Shown here in pieces: positions 8,712 to 17,947 of a stretch of DNA of 64,000 bases; the first letter of the stretch is position 1; the number at the start of each line of letters is the position of its first letter. This DNA is from Alphaproteobacteria bacterium. GTDB lineage: Bacteria; Pseudomonadota; Alphaproteobacteria; Thalassobaculales; Thalassobaculaceae. A program made the position numbers and the translations under genes. The stretch lies in NCBI GenBank assembly GCA_022822665.1, contig JAJEAR010000005.1:1-64000 (forward strand), given 5' to 3'. The notes below the pieces were generated by a model that was given only the letters and a program-made list of their open reading frames with translations, did not search any database and was not told where the DNA came from.

Positions 8712-9938
8712 GTGGCCCTACCTCCGGGCGACGTGATCGCGAAGGGGACCTTTCGCCGGATCGTCTGGCCGTTCGCCGTTGTCGAGACCCTGGTCTGGGC
8801 CTGCTACTACTACTCCTTCCCGGCGCTGCTGCCGACCTGGGAGGCCGAACTCGGATTCTCCAAGGCGGTCCTGACCGGCGCCTTCACCCTTTCGCTCACG
8901 GTATCGGCGGTCCTCGCACCGGTGGCCGGGCGCCTGATCGACCGCGGATACAGTCGCGTGGTGTTTGCCGGCGGCGCCGCGCTCGCGGCGGTCCTGCTGC
9001 TGCTGCTCTCCCAGGTCCGCGACGTGTGGCAGTTCTATGTGATCTGGTTCGCCCTCGGCGTGGCCATGTCGGGCACGCTGTACGAGGCCTGCTTCACGAT
9101 CCTGACCCATTGCCTGGGCGCACGGGCGCGCCGCGCCATCACCATGGTCTCGCTTGCCGCCGGCTTTGCCGGAACGGTCTCGTTCCCCAGCGCGCATTTC
9201 CTCACGCAGTTCCTGGGCTGGCGCGGTGCGATCGTGATCTTTGCCGGGGTGGTGGTCGTGGTCTGCATTCCGCTCATCCTCTACGGGTGTCACCATGCCG
9301 CGCGGGTCGCACCCGCAATCGCCCGCCCGCCGAGCGCCAATCCGCGCGCCGCGGCACGGGCGGTGCGCACGGTGACCTTCTGGCTGCTCGCACTGAGCTT
9401 CACCAGCATCGCGCTCGATCACACCCTGCTGGTGAGCCACCTGCTGCCAATCATGGCCGACCGGGGCCTGGCCGTCGGAACCGCGGTGGCGGCGGCCTCG
9501 ATGATGGGCCCGATGCAGGTTGCCGGAAGGCTCCTGATGCTCTCGGTCGAGCACCGGGTCTCGACCCGGATGATCTGCTGCACATGTTTCGTGTCCATGG
9601 GCCTGGCGGGCACCGCACTCTATCTCGCCGGGATGGCGCCCGGCCTGGTCATCGTCTTCGTCGCCCTGCAGGGGTCGGGCGCAGGCGTGCTGAGCGTCAT
9701 CCGTCCGACCGCGGTGGCCGAACTGCTCGGGCGCACCGACTTCGGGGTGACGGCGGGGTTGCTCGCGATCGGCTTCGTCGGCGGATCGGCCGTCGCGCCC
9801 ATCCTCGCATCCCTGATCTGGCAGGTCGGCGGCTATGACCTCGTGATCATCCTCACCATGATCGTGCCCCTGGTCGGACTGACCTCGGCGCTGGCGGCCT
9901 GGAGGTTCCGCCCGCGCGACGCGGCACTGACCGGTTGA
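8712..9938 (+). CDS. MFS transporter
   Basis: This 408-aa protein has about twelve hydrophobic segments and a major-facilitator signature region (GRLIDRGYSRVVFAGG between helices 2 and 3). The N-terminal half contains YYYSFPALLPTWEAELGFS, typical of the monocarboxylate/oxalate-formate-like branch. It starts at a GTG three bases after the aminotransferase stop, so the two are co-transcribed. The gene ends immediately beside the minus-strand acyl-CoA dehydrogenase (stop codons adjacent). Substrate is unknown; a small organic acid or amino acid is a guess from the neighbour. Confidence 0.85.
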   Translation: MALPPGDVIAKGTFRRIVWPFAVVETLVWACYYYSFPALLPTWEAELGFSKAVLTGAFTLSLTVSAVLAPVAGRLIDRGYSRVVFAGGAALAAVLLLLLSQVRDVWQFYVIWFALGVAMSGTLYEACFTILTHCLGARARRAITMVSLAAGFAGTVSFPSAHFLTQFLGWRGAIVIFAGVVVVVCIPLILYGCHHAARVAPAIARPPSANPRAAARAVRTVTFWLLALSFTSIALDHTLLVSHLLPIMADRGLAVGTAVAAASMMGPMQVAGRLLMLSVEHRVSTRMICCTCFVSMGLAGTALYLAGMAPGLVIVFVALQGSGAGVLSVIRPTAVAELLGRTDFGVTAGLLAIGFVGGSAVAPILASLIWQVGGYDLVIILTMIVPLVGLTSALAAWRFRPRDAALTG

Positions 9939-11198
9939 TCAGGACACCGTGTTGCGCGGGATGTCGCGGAACGGCCGGTCGGTGTCGAACCGTGTCTCCT
10001 TGGGCATGCCGAGCACCCGTTCGGAGATGATGTTCTTCTGGATCTCGTCGGTTCCCCCGGCGATGGACGCGGCGGGAAACGAGACCAGGATCTCGGCGAT
10101 GGTGCCGTCACACGGCCCGTCCGGTCCCGCGAGCATCGCGTCCGCGCCTGAAACCATGGTGTGAACCCGTGCCGCGAGCCGCGCGACATTGCTCGACGCA
10201 AGCTTGCCGAGCGATCCCTCCGGTCCCTGGGGCCGTCCACGTTGCTGCGAGGTCCGCGCCCGCATGGCCGTCCATTCGGCGGACTTGTGCATGATGAGCA
10301 GACGCGCGATCTCCTGGCGGATCACCGGATCGCGGATGGCCCCGGTCTCGTGCGCGCGCGGCATTACCAGATCGACCCTGCCGGCGCGTTGCGGATACCA
10401 GGAATAGGGGGCCATCGCGGTGCGGATCTCTTCCTGCGCCTCCTCGTAGATGCGTCCGGTTCCGGGCTGACCGGCGCTGCCCCAGCTGCGAAGTGAGTCG
10501 GCTGCGCGGCGTTCGTGCATGAGAGTGGTGGTCGCGACGTTCCATCCCTCGCCGTTGGCCGCAACCTGGAACTCGGGCAGCACCTCGGCATCGGTCAGGA
10601 ACACCTGGTTGAACGAGGCGTGTCCGTTCATCTGCCTGAGCGGGTGCGCTTCCACGCCGGGCTGCTGCATGTCGAGGATGAAGTAGGACAGTCCAGAGTG
10701 CTTGGGGACATCAATGTCGGTTCGTGCCAGCAGCAGGCCCCAGTGCGCCTTGTGGGCGCTGGTGGTCCACACCTTCTGGCCGTTCACCACCCACTTGTTG
10801 CCGACCATGACGGCACGCGTGGTCGCACCCGCAAGATCCGAGCCGCTGCCCGGTTCGCTGAACAGCTGGCACCAGACATCCTCGCCGGTGATGATCCTGC
10901 GCAGGAACTTCTGCCGATGCAGGTCGGAACCGTGTTCCAGGATCGTGGCGGCCGCCAGCATGCGAATGCCGCTGCGGGTCACCTGCAGCGCTCCGAACCT
11001 GTCGAACTCGGCATCGACCAGGGGGGTGAAGCCGACCGGGAGGTCGCGCCCGTACCATTCCCGCGGCCAGTGCGGCATGCCCCAGCCGGAGTCGGCGAGC
11101 ATGGATCGCCATTCGACCAGTCCGCGTTCCGGGTCCCAGTTGTCGGCCAGCCACCCGCGCAGTTCCTCCAGGGTCTCCTGCTCACGAAAGTCGGTCAT
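9939..11198 (-). CDS. Acyl-CoA dehydrogenase (FadE family), large form
   Basis: This 419-aa flavoprotein matches acyl-CoA dehydrogenases. WCQLFSEPGSGSDLAG is the FAD-binding motif of the middle domain, KVWTTSAHKAHWGLLLART follows, and the C-terminus has FPAASIAGGTDEIQKNII. It oxidises an acyl-CoA to the 2-enoyl-CoA using FAD and passes electrons to ETF. The ATG at 11198 is chosen because the family N-terminus begins there and GGGGAG precedes it; in-frame sequence further upstream belongs to the next gene's shadow. It lies 13 bases downstream of a second acyl-CoA dehydrogenase and probably forms a heteromeric pair with it, as in branched or steroid side-chain acyl-CoA dehydrogenases (inference). 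Confidence 0.9.
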   Translation of the reverse strand: MTDFREQETLEELRGWLADNWDPERGLVEWRSMLADSGWGMPHWPREWYGRDLPVGFTPLVDAEFDRFGALQVTRSGIRMLAAATILEHGSDLHRQKFLRRIITGEDVWCQLFSEPGSGSDLAGATTRAVMVGNKWVVNGQKVWTTSAHKAHWGLLLARTDIDVPKHSGLSYFILDMQQPGVEAHPLRQMNGHASFNQVFLTDAEVLPEFQVAANGEGWNVATTTLMHERRAADSLRSWGSAGQPGTGRIYEEAQEEIRTAMAPYSWYPQRAGRVDLVMPRAHETGAIRDPVIRQEIARLLIMHKSAEWTAMRARTSQQRGRPQGPEGSLGKLASSNVARLAARVHTMVSGADAMLAGPDGPCDGTIAEILVSFPAASIAGGTDEIQKNIISERVLGMPKETRFDTDRPFRDIPRNTVS

Positions 11199-11211
11199 GC
11201 CGGATCTCCCC

Positions 11212-12327
11212 TCAGTCCTGCCAGTGTGCCACCAGCCGCTCCCGGTGTTCGGCCGATGATCCGAGAAACACCTCCGATACCTTGGCCCGCTTGAACCACA
11301 GGTGGGTGTCGTTGTCCCAGGTGAACCCGATGCCGCCGTGCATCTGGACGGCATGGATCGCGGTCTGCACGTAGGCCTCTCCGGCTCCGGCCTTGGCCAG
11401 CGAAGCAAGCGCGACCACCCCGTCATCAGCCTCGTCGTGGGCAGCCGCTGCGTAGTATGCCGCCGACCGCGCCAGCTCGACGTCGAGCAGCATGTCCGCC
11501 GCCTTGTGCTTGGTCACCTGGAAGGACGCGATCGACCTGCCGAACTGCATGCGCATTCCGACGTAGTCGAGGGCGTCGGCACGCAGCCGCTCGGCACCGC
11601 CGACCATCTCGTTGGCAAGGCAGATCGCGGCGCGCGCGAGCACCTGTTCCATCGCCGCCGCGGCCGCCCCCGGCAGCGGTTCCGCCTCGACACCGTCGAA
11701 GACGAGGCGCGCGATCCTGCGGGTTTCGTCGATGGACTGCAGCGCCCGACGCTCCAGTCCCGGGGCGTCGCCGCGCACCAGGTGCAGGGATAGACCGTCG
11801 GTCCCGGTGGTCCCGGGCGTGCGGGCCAGGACCACGACAAGGTCGGCGGCCTGTCCGTCGAGCACGTAGCTCTTGGTACCGTGGAGCGTGCCGTCGCCGC
11901 GGGCCTCGAGGGCGACGCCTTCGATATCCCAGCGACCGTCATCCTCGCAGAAGGCCAGGGTGGCGACCGTCTCTCCCGACGCGATGTTTGGCAGCAGGGT
12001 CTGTTTCTGCTGTTCGGACCCCGCGAGCTCGATCGCAGATGCCGCGAGGACGGCGGTGGCGAAATAGGGAGAGCAGACCAGCGCGCGTCCCATTTCCTCC
12101 AGCGCAATGCACTGCTCGGCAAGACCGAAGCCCTGACCGCCGTAGGCCTCGGGGACCGCGATCGCGGCCAGGCCGAGCTCGCTGTTCATCCGGTTCCAGC
12201 CCTCGCGTTCCCAGCCCTGGTCGGTGGCCATGAGACGGCGGACCTCGGTGGTCGGCGAGCGGTCCTCGAAGTACCGGCGCAGCACGTCGCGGAACGCCTC
12301 CTGCTCCTCGGAAAATCCGAATTTCAT
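11212..12327 (-). CDS. Acyl-CoA dehydrogenase family protein, small form
   Basis: This 371-aa protein has the acyl-CoA dehydrogenase fold: AIAVPEAYGGQGFGLAEQ near residue 55, the middle beta domain, and QMHGGIGFTWDNDTHLWFKRA at the C-terminus. The middle-domain FAD motif is degenerate (TLAFCEDDGRWD) compared with its neighbour, as is common for the partner subunit in alpha2beta2 enzymes. The start at 12327 has GAGGTGG just upstream; longer in-frame extensions lie in non-coding sequence. It is the promoter-proximal gene of the pair. Confidence 0.88.
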   Translation of the reverse strand: MKFGFSEEQEAFRDVLRRYFEDRSPTTEVRRLMATDQGWEREGWNRMNSELGLAAIAVPEAYGGQGFGLAEQCIALEEMGRALVCSPYFATAVLAASAIELAGSEQQKQTLLPNIASGETVATLAFCEDDGRWDIEGVALEARGDGTLHGTKSYVLDGQAADLVVVLARTPGTTGTDGLSLHLVRGDAPGLERRALQSIDETRRIARLVFDGVEAEPLPGAAAAAMEQVLARAAICLANEMVGGAERLRADALDYVGMRMQFGRSIASFQVTKHKAADMLLDVELARSAAYYAAAAHDEADDGVVALASLAKAGAGEAYVQTAIHAVQMHGGIGFTWDNDTHLWFKRAKVSEVFLGSSAEHRERLVAHWQD

Positions 12328-12346
12328 GCGTCCACCTCGCAGCAAG

Positions 12347-12366
12347 CCCCGTCCTTCGGGGCGGGG
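12347..12366. repeat. GC-rich hairpin like an IS200/IS605-type end
   Basis: CCCCGTCC, TTC, then GGGGCGGGG forms a strong stem-loop followed by ATGAAT, a layout I associate with the 3' end of TnpB-type elements. It sits only about 20 bases upstream of the acyl-CoA dehydrogenase start, inside its leader. No transposase is intact nearby. It could instead be a local RNA structure controlling that leader. Confidence 0.35.
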
Positions 12367-13205
12367 ATGAATGCGGTGCCGCCTGATCCATGCATGTGCG
12401 CTCTCTCCCTGTTCCGGACCATGCCGGGCGAGGCCGTCGCCGGGCTGAGTGTTTCGGCAGTTCCCGCGGGAGATGCCCTGACCAGTGCCGCCTGCCGTGC
12501 AGACAGTGAAGCAGCCGGAGGCGTGCTCCGCACAGGCCGCGAGAATATATTCGGCGATCTGGCGCTGCAACTCGGGGGCCGCGGCCCTATACCCCCTGCC
12601 GCCGTCTCCGTGTGCGCCACCGCCTGCCCGGTCAAGGCGATGAACCCTGGTCCGGGCTCCGTCTCCAGTTACGGGTCTTTCGCCAGCGTGCCCTGTCGGT
12701 GTGCGCAGGGTGAACCGCGCACCCGGCAGGAAGACGAGCACCTGGCCGGACGAGGCGGTCAGACCACCGGTCCGTCCGGCCGACTCGGCGGGGGGAGATC
12801 ATCGATCCGGACCTCTAATCTCATGCAAAACTTTTATTTCATGAAATTCTCCACATAATTTTGTTAAAATATTGATCAAAGAGTTATTTTACTTGTGGTT
12901 TCGTGAAAGCTGGTGCCTTCCCGTCCACACCCCTCCGCCGATGCCTCCCTGCGTCCGGAGGAAGAGGCCACCCCACTGCCGGAACACCCCGGACCACGCC
13001 ACCCTTGTGACAAGAGCGCCGCAACAGGGAATGCACGCTCCCTCACGCAACCAGGCAATCAAGCCGGATAGGTGCGACGCCTTTCTGCTTCCGGCAGCGC
13101 GCGAGCGGCGTCGGGAGTTCGGATGGCGCCGTTCAGCAAATCGTTAACCGTGCCGGCCTTTTCGTCATAGTGTGCGGCCTCACGCATGCGAGGAGGGACC
13201 GGCCC
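12367..13205. other. Intergenic region between divergent catabolic genes
   Basis: About 840 bases separate the minus-strand acyl-CoA dehydrogenases from the plus-strand hydratase gene. The open frames here look non-coding. The one striking element is an AT-rich island at about 12820-12900, in an otherwise GC-rich stretch, with an internal palindrome. It is the best candidate for the promoters of one or both operons, though no confident -35/-10 pair can be named. Confidence 0.4.
12836..12847. promoter_or_regulatory. ATTTCATGAAAT palindrome in AT-rich island
   Basis: A perfect 12-base palindrome lies in the only AT-rich stretch between two divergent operons. Such sites often bind dimeric regulators (for example FadR/GntR or TetR family members), but no regulator gene is adjacent and the factor is unknown. 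Confidence 0.3.
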
Positions 13206-14078
13206 ATGCAGACTGACAGCGAGTTCATCGCCTCGATCAACGCCCTGGCTCCCCATGTCGGGAGCACGAGGGTGGTGGAGGACGAGATCGGACTTTCCTC
13301 GGTGCGGCGAATAGCCAGCATGCTGGACGAGGATCCGGACAGCTACCGGGCCGGGTCGGAACTGCCGCCGCACTGGTTCGGCATGTTCTTTGCCAACGTG
13401 GTGCGCCAGTCCGCGATCGGTCCCGACGGTCATCCGGCGCCAGGCGTGGTGCTGCCGCCGATCCCGCTGCCCCGTCGCATGGGGGCCGGCCGCAGGGTCA
13501 GGGTGTCCGGCAGGCTGCGGGTCGGGGTTCCGGCGACCAAGACCATCGAGGTGGTTCAGATCACCCCGAAGATCGCCCGCACCGGCCGGATCGCGATTCT
13601 GACACTGCGCGATACCGTCGAGAGTGACGGACAGGTTGTCGCCGTTGACGAGAACGATGCCGTCTACCGCGAAATGCCGCCGCCGGGCCAGCAGAGCCGG
13701 GTCACTCCGCCGGTGCCGGCGCCGGACGACCCCGAGTGGTCGGAGGCGGTGACACTCACCGAGGCACTGGTGTTCAGGTTCTCCGCGGTGACGTGGAACG
13801 CACACCGGATTCACTACGACGCCGACTACTCAAGGGAGGTCGAGGGATACCCGGCGACGGTGCAGAACGGCGGGCTGACCATGACGCTGATGGCGGGTGC
13901 CGGTGTGCGCCACGCACCGGGCCGGCTGGCGGGGTTCACGACGCGGCTGACCCGCCCGATCCACGTCGGGGACACGGTGCGGATCCAGGGCAGGGGCGCG
14001 GACGGAAACGGCATGTCGGTGTGGGTGGCCGACGCCGACGGTGCCCAGTGCGGTGTCATGGACATGGAATTCGCCTGA
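13206..14078 (+). CDS. MaoC-like / FAS1-like dehydratase, two hotdog domains
   Basis: This 290-aa protein resembles the mesaconyl-C4-CoA hydratase / HTD2-like family. The N-terminal half (HWFGMFF, PLPRRMGAGRRVRV) is the substrate-binding hotdog. The C-terminal half carries FRFSAVTWNAHRIHYD, where the Asn-His-Tyr-Asp stretch corresponds to the MaoC hydratase site, then HPPL-like PATVQNGGLTMTLM. It probably adds or removes water on an enoyl-CoA. The ATG at 13206 has GGAGGG upstream. The following CoA-transferase starts on its stop codon (ATGA), so the two proteins are made together. Confidence 0.85.
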   Translation: MQTDSEFIASINALAPHVGSTRVVEDEIGLSSVRRIASMLDEDPDSYRAGSELPPHWFGMFFANVVRQSAIGPDGHPAPGVVLPPIPLPRRMGAGRRVRVSGRLRVGVPATKTIEVVQITPKIARTGRIAILTLRDTVESDGQVVAVDENDAVYREMPPPGQQSRVTPPVPAPDDPEWSEAVTLTEALVFRFSAVTWNAHRIHYDADYSREVEGYPATVQNGGLTMTLMAGAGVRHAPGRLAGFTTRLTRPIHVGDTVRIQGRGADGNGMSVWVADADGAQCGVMDMEFA

Positions 14079-15298
14079 TGGGACCGCTCGAGGGGGTGAG
14101 GGTCATCGACCAGACCACGGTGGTGGTCGGGCCGATCTGCAGCCGCACCCTCGCTGACCACGGGGCCGAGGTCATCAAGGTGGAAGCGCCGGGCGGTGAC
14201 CTGCTGCGGACCATGGCCCACGGCAGCCGGTCGCCGGGGATGTCGGGGAAGTTCCTGAACTTCAACCGCAACAAGCGCTCGATCTGCCTGGATCTCAAGC
14301 ACCCGGACGGGCTCGACGCCATGCGGCGGCTGATTGCCGGTGCCGACGTGTTCGTGACCAACGTCCGTCCGCAGGGGCTGGAGCGCGCCGGCCTCGACCC
14401 GGCCGGTCTTGGCGGTATCAATCCGCGCCTCGTCCACTGCATGATCGTCGGGTTCGGCAAGGGCGGGCGCTACTACAACACGCCGGCCTACGATCCGGTG
14501 ATCCAGAGCGCCTCGGGGGTGGCCGCTACCCTGCACCGCGCCACCGGCGAGCCGCGGTTCGTTCCCATGGTGATGACGGACCACATCACCGGGCTGATCG
14601 CGGCCCAGGCGATCGGCTTTGCGCTCTACCGGCGCGAGCAGACCGGTCGCGGCGAGGCGATCGAGGTGCCGATGTTCGAGAATATGGCGGGATTCGTCAC
14701 GGCCGAACACATGGGAGCGGCGACCTTCCTGCCGCCGGTGGGGCCGACGGGCGACGGACGCCTTCTCAGTCCGCACTACCGTCCGTTGCCGACCCGCGAC
14801 GGCTACATCACGGTCGGGCCCAACACCGACGACCAGGCATTTGCCTTCTTCGAGGAGATCGGTCGGCCGGAACTGCGGGAGGATCCGCGGTTCGCCAGCG
14901 CCGCCGCGCGAACCGCGCACGCCGAGGAGTACTTCCAGGTACGCAGGGAGGGACTGGCGACCAGGACGACGGCCGAATGGCTGGAGATCTGCCGGCGCCG
15001 GGACATTCCGGCGACACCCTACAACACGCTGGAGGACCTGCTGGACGACCCGCACCTCCACGATGTCGGGTTCTTCCGCGAACTCGATCATCCGAGCGAG
15101 GGGCGGGTACGCACCACGCGGTCTGCCAACAGCTTCTCGGGCGGCATGCCCGGCGTGCACCGGCACGCGCCGCGCCTGGGCGAGCACACGGCCGAGATCC
15201 TGGCCGAGATCGGCTACGGGTCAGCGGAGATCGAGCGCATGGCCGAGGCCGGGGCGGTCCACCGGGCCGCCCCGGGCGGCGAAGGTCAGCTGGCGTAG
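14078..15298 (+). CDS. CaiB/BaiF-type (family III) CoA-transferase
   Basis: This 406-aa protein begins GPLEGVRVIDQTTVVVGP and contains GAEVIKVEAPGGD with the catalytic aspartate expected near residue 165-175 of the family (AYDPVIQSASG, MVMTDHITGLIAA). It transfers CoA between carboxylic acids. It overlaps the hydratase stop by one base (ATGA). The pairing with a MaoC-like hydratase is the arrangement seen for C4/C5 dicarboxylate CoA metabolism (mesaconate/itaconate type), so such a substrate is possible. The 3' end overlaps the convergent aldolase gene by 13 bases. Confidence 0.88.
   Translation: MGPLEGVRVIDQTTVVVGPICSRTLADHGAEVIKVEAPGGDLLRTMAHGSRSPGMSGKFLNFNRNKRSICLDLKHPDGLDAMRRLIAGADVFVTNVRPQGLERAGLDPAGLGGINPRLVHCMIVGFGKGGRYYNTPAYDPVIQSASGVAATLHRATGEPRFVPMVMTDHITGLIAAQAIGFALYRREQTGRGEAIEVPMFENMAGFVTAEHMGAATFLPPVGPTGDGRLLSPHYRPLPTRDGYITVGPNTDDQAFAFFEEIGRPELREDPRFASAAARTAHAEEYFQVRREGLATRTTAEWLEICRRRDIPATPYNTLEDLLDDPHLHDVGFFRELDHPSEGRVRTTRSANSFSGGMPGVHRHAPRLGEHTAEILAEIGYGSAEIERMAEAGAVHRAAPGGEGQLA
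15249..15275 (+). terminator. Hairpin near the end of the CoA-transferase gene
   Basis: CCGGGGCGG at 15249-15257 and its exact complement CCGCCCCGG at 15267-15275 enclose a nine-base loop. It lies inside the last codons of the CoA-transferase, just before the convergent gene's end. There is no T-tract, so if it terminates transcription it would need Rho or act as an RNA 3'-end block. Confidence 0.35.
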
Positions 15299-16068
15299 TC
15301 GGGTTCGTTGCGGTCGAGAATGCGCTTGAGCGCATCGAAATGCCACTCGGCATTCGACTTCTCGCCGTACTTCATCGTGGTGCCCTGATAGGTGCTGTAG
15401 GTCTTCTCGATCACGTCGTCCGCCAGCGGCCGCAGCGGACGCCCGGTCCACATCGCATAGAGCTGCACCTGGGCGACCCGTTCGAGGTAGTAGAGCCGGT
15501 CATAGGCCTCGGCGACGGAGTTGCCGAGGGTGAGCGCACCGTGGTTGGCCATCAGCAGCACGCTGTGATTGCCGCACACCGTGACCAGCCGTTCGCCTTC
15601 CTCGAAGTTGACTGCCGGGCCGGTATAGGTGTCGTCGTAGCCGGTCCGCATCATTGTGCCGAGCTCGGTCTGGCCGATCGGAAGGATGGTCTGGTCCTCG
15701 AGCCGGGTGAGCGCACTCGCGTACGGCATGTGGGTATGGAACACGGCGGCTGCCTGCGGCGTGTCGCGGTGCAGCGGGGCGTGGATGCAGTAGGCGGACC
15801 GCTCGACGATACCGTCGCCGCGCTTGACCTCGCCGTCGTACCCCACCTCCATGAAGCAACTCGCCGTCACCTCTGACCAGTGCATGCCGAACGGGATCTG
15901 GTAGTAGCGGTCCTCGTGGCCCGGAACACGCAGGGTCAGGTGGTTGAAGATGCCTTCGTGCAGGTCATGCATGACGGCGCAGCGATGGGCCGCGGCCAGG
16001 TCGATTCGCGCCTGCCATTGTTCGGCCGTATGGCCGAGCGCTTCGGCCTGCAGTCGCATTTCATTCAT
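15286..16068 (-). CDS. Class II aldolase/adducin family protein
   Basis: This 260-aa protein matches the zinc-dependent class II aldolase/adducin fold: HEGIFNHLTLRVPG near residue 38, the metal histidines in AVFHTHMPYASAL, and LLMANHGALTLGNSVAEAYDRLYYLE near 175. Members are fuculose-phosphate-type aldolases or decarboxylating and isomerising relatives. Many catabolic-cluster members, like this one, lack a clear sugar-phosphate context, so the substrate is open. The start is an ATG with a GGAC-type site. It converges on the CoA-transferase. Confidence 0.82.
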   Translation of the reverse strand: MNEMRLQAEALGHTAEQWQARIDLAAAHRCAVMHDLHEGIFNHLTLRVPGHEDRYYQIPFGMHWSEVTASCFMEVGYDGEVKRGDGIVERSAYCIHAPLHRDTPQAAAVFHTHMPYASALTRLEDQTILPIGQTELGTMMRTGYDDTYTGPAVNFEEGERLVTVCGNHSVLLMANHGALTLGNSVAEAYDRLYYLERVAQVQLYAMWTGRPLRPLADDVIEKTYSTYQGTTMKYGEKSNAEWHFDALKRILDRNEPDYAS

Positions 16069-16131
16069 TGGGACGTCCTTTCGTGGGCGGGAGCGGGAGC
16101 GGCGACAGTCTCCCCCGCTTCGTGCGGCCGG

Positions 16132-17163
16132 TCAATCTTCCGGTGCAGCAAGCGACAGCGCACGCGCGATCTCGCGGTAGCTCGCAATCCGCGCGCGGGG
16201 GTCGTGGGTCCAGGTCACGACCGCGACTTCCCGGACCTGGAGTTCGCGTGCGAGCGCGGTGATGCGTTCGGCCACCTCGGGTCCGGTTCCGACCATCGAG
16301 GTCTCGCGCAGCTGTTCGATCCGCGCTGCCTCGCCCTCGTTCAGCGGGGCGGCGAGCGCGGTGTCCGGATCCTCGAACGGCAGGTGGAGGCCGCGGTCGC
16401 GGAACAGTTGCCAGCGTGCCCGGGAACTGAAGTGGTACTGCGCTTCCTCCCTGGTTTCCGCCGCGAGCGCCCAGACACAGATCCCCGCCCGCGGCTCCGG
16501 GTGGCGCCGGCTCGGCCGGTACCCGTCCCGGTAAAGCGCAAGGGCCTGGGCACCGCCGCGTCCGTCGGTGAAGAACCACGCGAAGGAGTAGGGCATCCCG
16601 AAATGCGCGGATACCCGCGCACCGTAGTCCGAGCTGCCGAGGATCCAGATCTCGGGCGCCGTGGCGCCCTGCGGGCGGGCCTGGAGCCGTGCGAAGGGAT
16701 GCCCTTCGGCCAGCGGCTCGTCGTGAAGCCAGGCGTCGAGATCGACGATGTCGCGCGGAAACTCGACCGGCCGTTCATTGGCCCGCGGGTTCAGTGCAAA
16801 GGCGGTCATCGGATCGGAACCCGGGGCCCGGCCGAGCCCGAGGTCGATCCGGCCCGGCGCCAGGGCGTCGAGCACACGGAACTGTTCGGCCACCTTGAAC
16901 GGCGCATAGTGCGGCAGCATCACCCCGGCGCTGCCGACGCGGATCCGGGTGGTCGAAACGGCGATCGCCGCCACCAGGATCTCCGGCGCGGTTCCCACGA
17001 TGACCGGGTGGTTGTGGTGTTCGGATACCCAGAACCGGTGGTACCCGAACGCCTCGCAATGCCGCGCCAGTTCCACGGTCTCGCGAATGGCGTCACCTTG
17101 CGGCCGACCCGCGACGGCAATCGACTGGTCAAGGACAGAGAAACGCAGCACCGGATGGTTCAC
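16132..17163 (-). CDS. Luciferase-like flavin-dependent monooxygenase
   Basis: This 343-aa protein is of the LLM class: FWVSEHHNHPVIVGTAPEIL near residue 45, VGSAGVMLPHYAPFKVAEQF near 75, and RIDLGLGRAPGSDP. It resembles the alkanal-monooxygenase-like group found in many alphaproteobacteria. These enzymes use reduced FMN or F420 and oxygen on an unspecified substrate. It starts at a GTG (17163), 10 bases after the Tim44-like gene's end on the same strand. Confidence 0.85.
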   Translation of the reverse strand: MNHPVLRFSVLDQSIAVAGRPQGDAIRETVELARHCEAFGYHRFWVSEHHNHPVIVGTAPEILVAAIAVSTTRIRVGSAGVMLPHYAPFKVAEQFRVLDALAPGRIDLGLGRAPGSDPMTAFALNPRANERPVEFPRDIVDLDAWLHDEPLAEGHPFARLQARPQGATAPEIWILGSSDYGARVSAHFGMPYSFAWFFTDGRGGAQALALYRDGYRPSRRHPEPRAGICVWALAAETREEAQYHFSSRARWQLFRDRGLHLPFEDPDTALAAPLNEGEAARIEQLRETSMVGTGPEVAERITALARELQVREVAVVTWTHDPRARIASYREIARALSLAAPED

Positions 17164-17173
17164 GACGGACGGA

Positions 17174-17857
17174 TCAGTCCGGGTCGTCCTCCGGTTCCTG
17201 GGTCGCGATCAGGTGCCAGTTCGGATCGGGTGAACGGACGTCGCGGGAGAACACCCACAGGTCGGTCAGGGTCTCGATGCGGTGCGGATCCCCCTCGATG
17301 ACCGTGTCCGTGCTGTCGCGAACCACCTTGACCTGGTCGGTAATGAACTCGACGGTGATGGTGGCGATGGTTCCTTCGAGACGGACATCACCAATCGACG
17401 CCGACTTGATGGAGGCGACGGTGGTCTCGAGAGTTTCGCCCGCCTGTTCGCGCTGCGTGATCGCCGCCTCGAAATCCTTGTAGAGCGACGGGCCGAGCAG
17501 GCCGCGCAGCGTGTCGCGGTCGCCGCGTGCGAACGCGGTGACGATCCACTCGAAGGCAGCCTTCGCGCCCTGGACGAAGGTGCGCGGATCGAAATCCGGA
17601 TCCTCGGCACTCAGCCGTGTCTGGCCGCTCAGTTCCTCGTCTTCGCTGTCGCTGGAGGGGAGGTAGGCCGTGGTCCGCTCTCCGCCAACGGCATCATTGT
17701 CGTTGTCGGCAGCGTCCTGCTGGTTGCGTGTAAGGACATTCGGACGACGCTGCTGGTGTCCGGTTCGCCTGCCAAGGACCCTCCGCAACTGGAAGACGAG
17801 GTAGCCCGCCAGCATCGCGAAGATGATCAGATCGAAGAATGCGAAGCCGTCACCCAT
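17174..17857 (-). CDS. Tim44-like domain inner-membrane protein
   Basis: This 227-aa protein has one N-terminal membrane helix (FFDLIIFAMLAGYLVFQLRRVLG), a hydrophilic linker rich in Q, N and D, and a C-terminal Tim44/TimA-like domain (FVQGAKAAFEWIVTAFARGD, later DLWVFSRDV and WHLIATQ). In alphaproteobacteria this family sits next to fxsA, as here, and is the bacterial relative of mitochondrial Tim44. The ATG at 17857 matches the family N-terminus. It is transcribed divergently from fxsA across about 90 bases. Confidence 0.88.
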   Translation of the reverse strand: MGDGFAFFDLIIFAMLAGYLVFQLRRVLGRRTGHQQRRPNVLTRNQQDAADNDNDAVGGERTTAYLPSSDSEDEELSGQTRLSAEDPDFDPRTFVQGAKAAFEWIVTAFARGDRDTLRGLLGPSLYKDFEAAITQREQAGETLETTVASIKSASIGDVRLEGTIATITVEFITDQVKVVRDSTDTVIEGDPHRIETLTDLWVFSRDVRSPDPNWHLIATQEPEDDPD

Positions 17858-17947
17858 CCTGCGCGTCCGGCCGTGAGGGATAGCCAAACTGCTTGAACCT
17901 ACAGCCTGCTGTATCCTACTTAAGCCATTCTCATGCAAGGGGCAACC

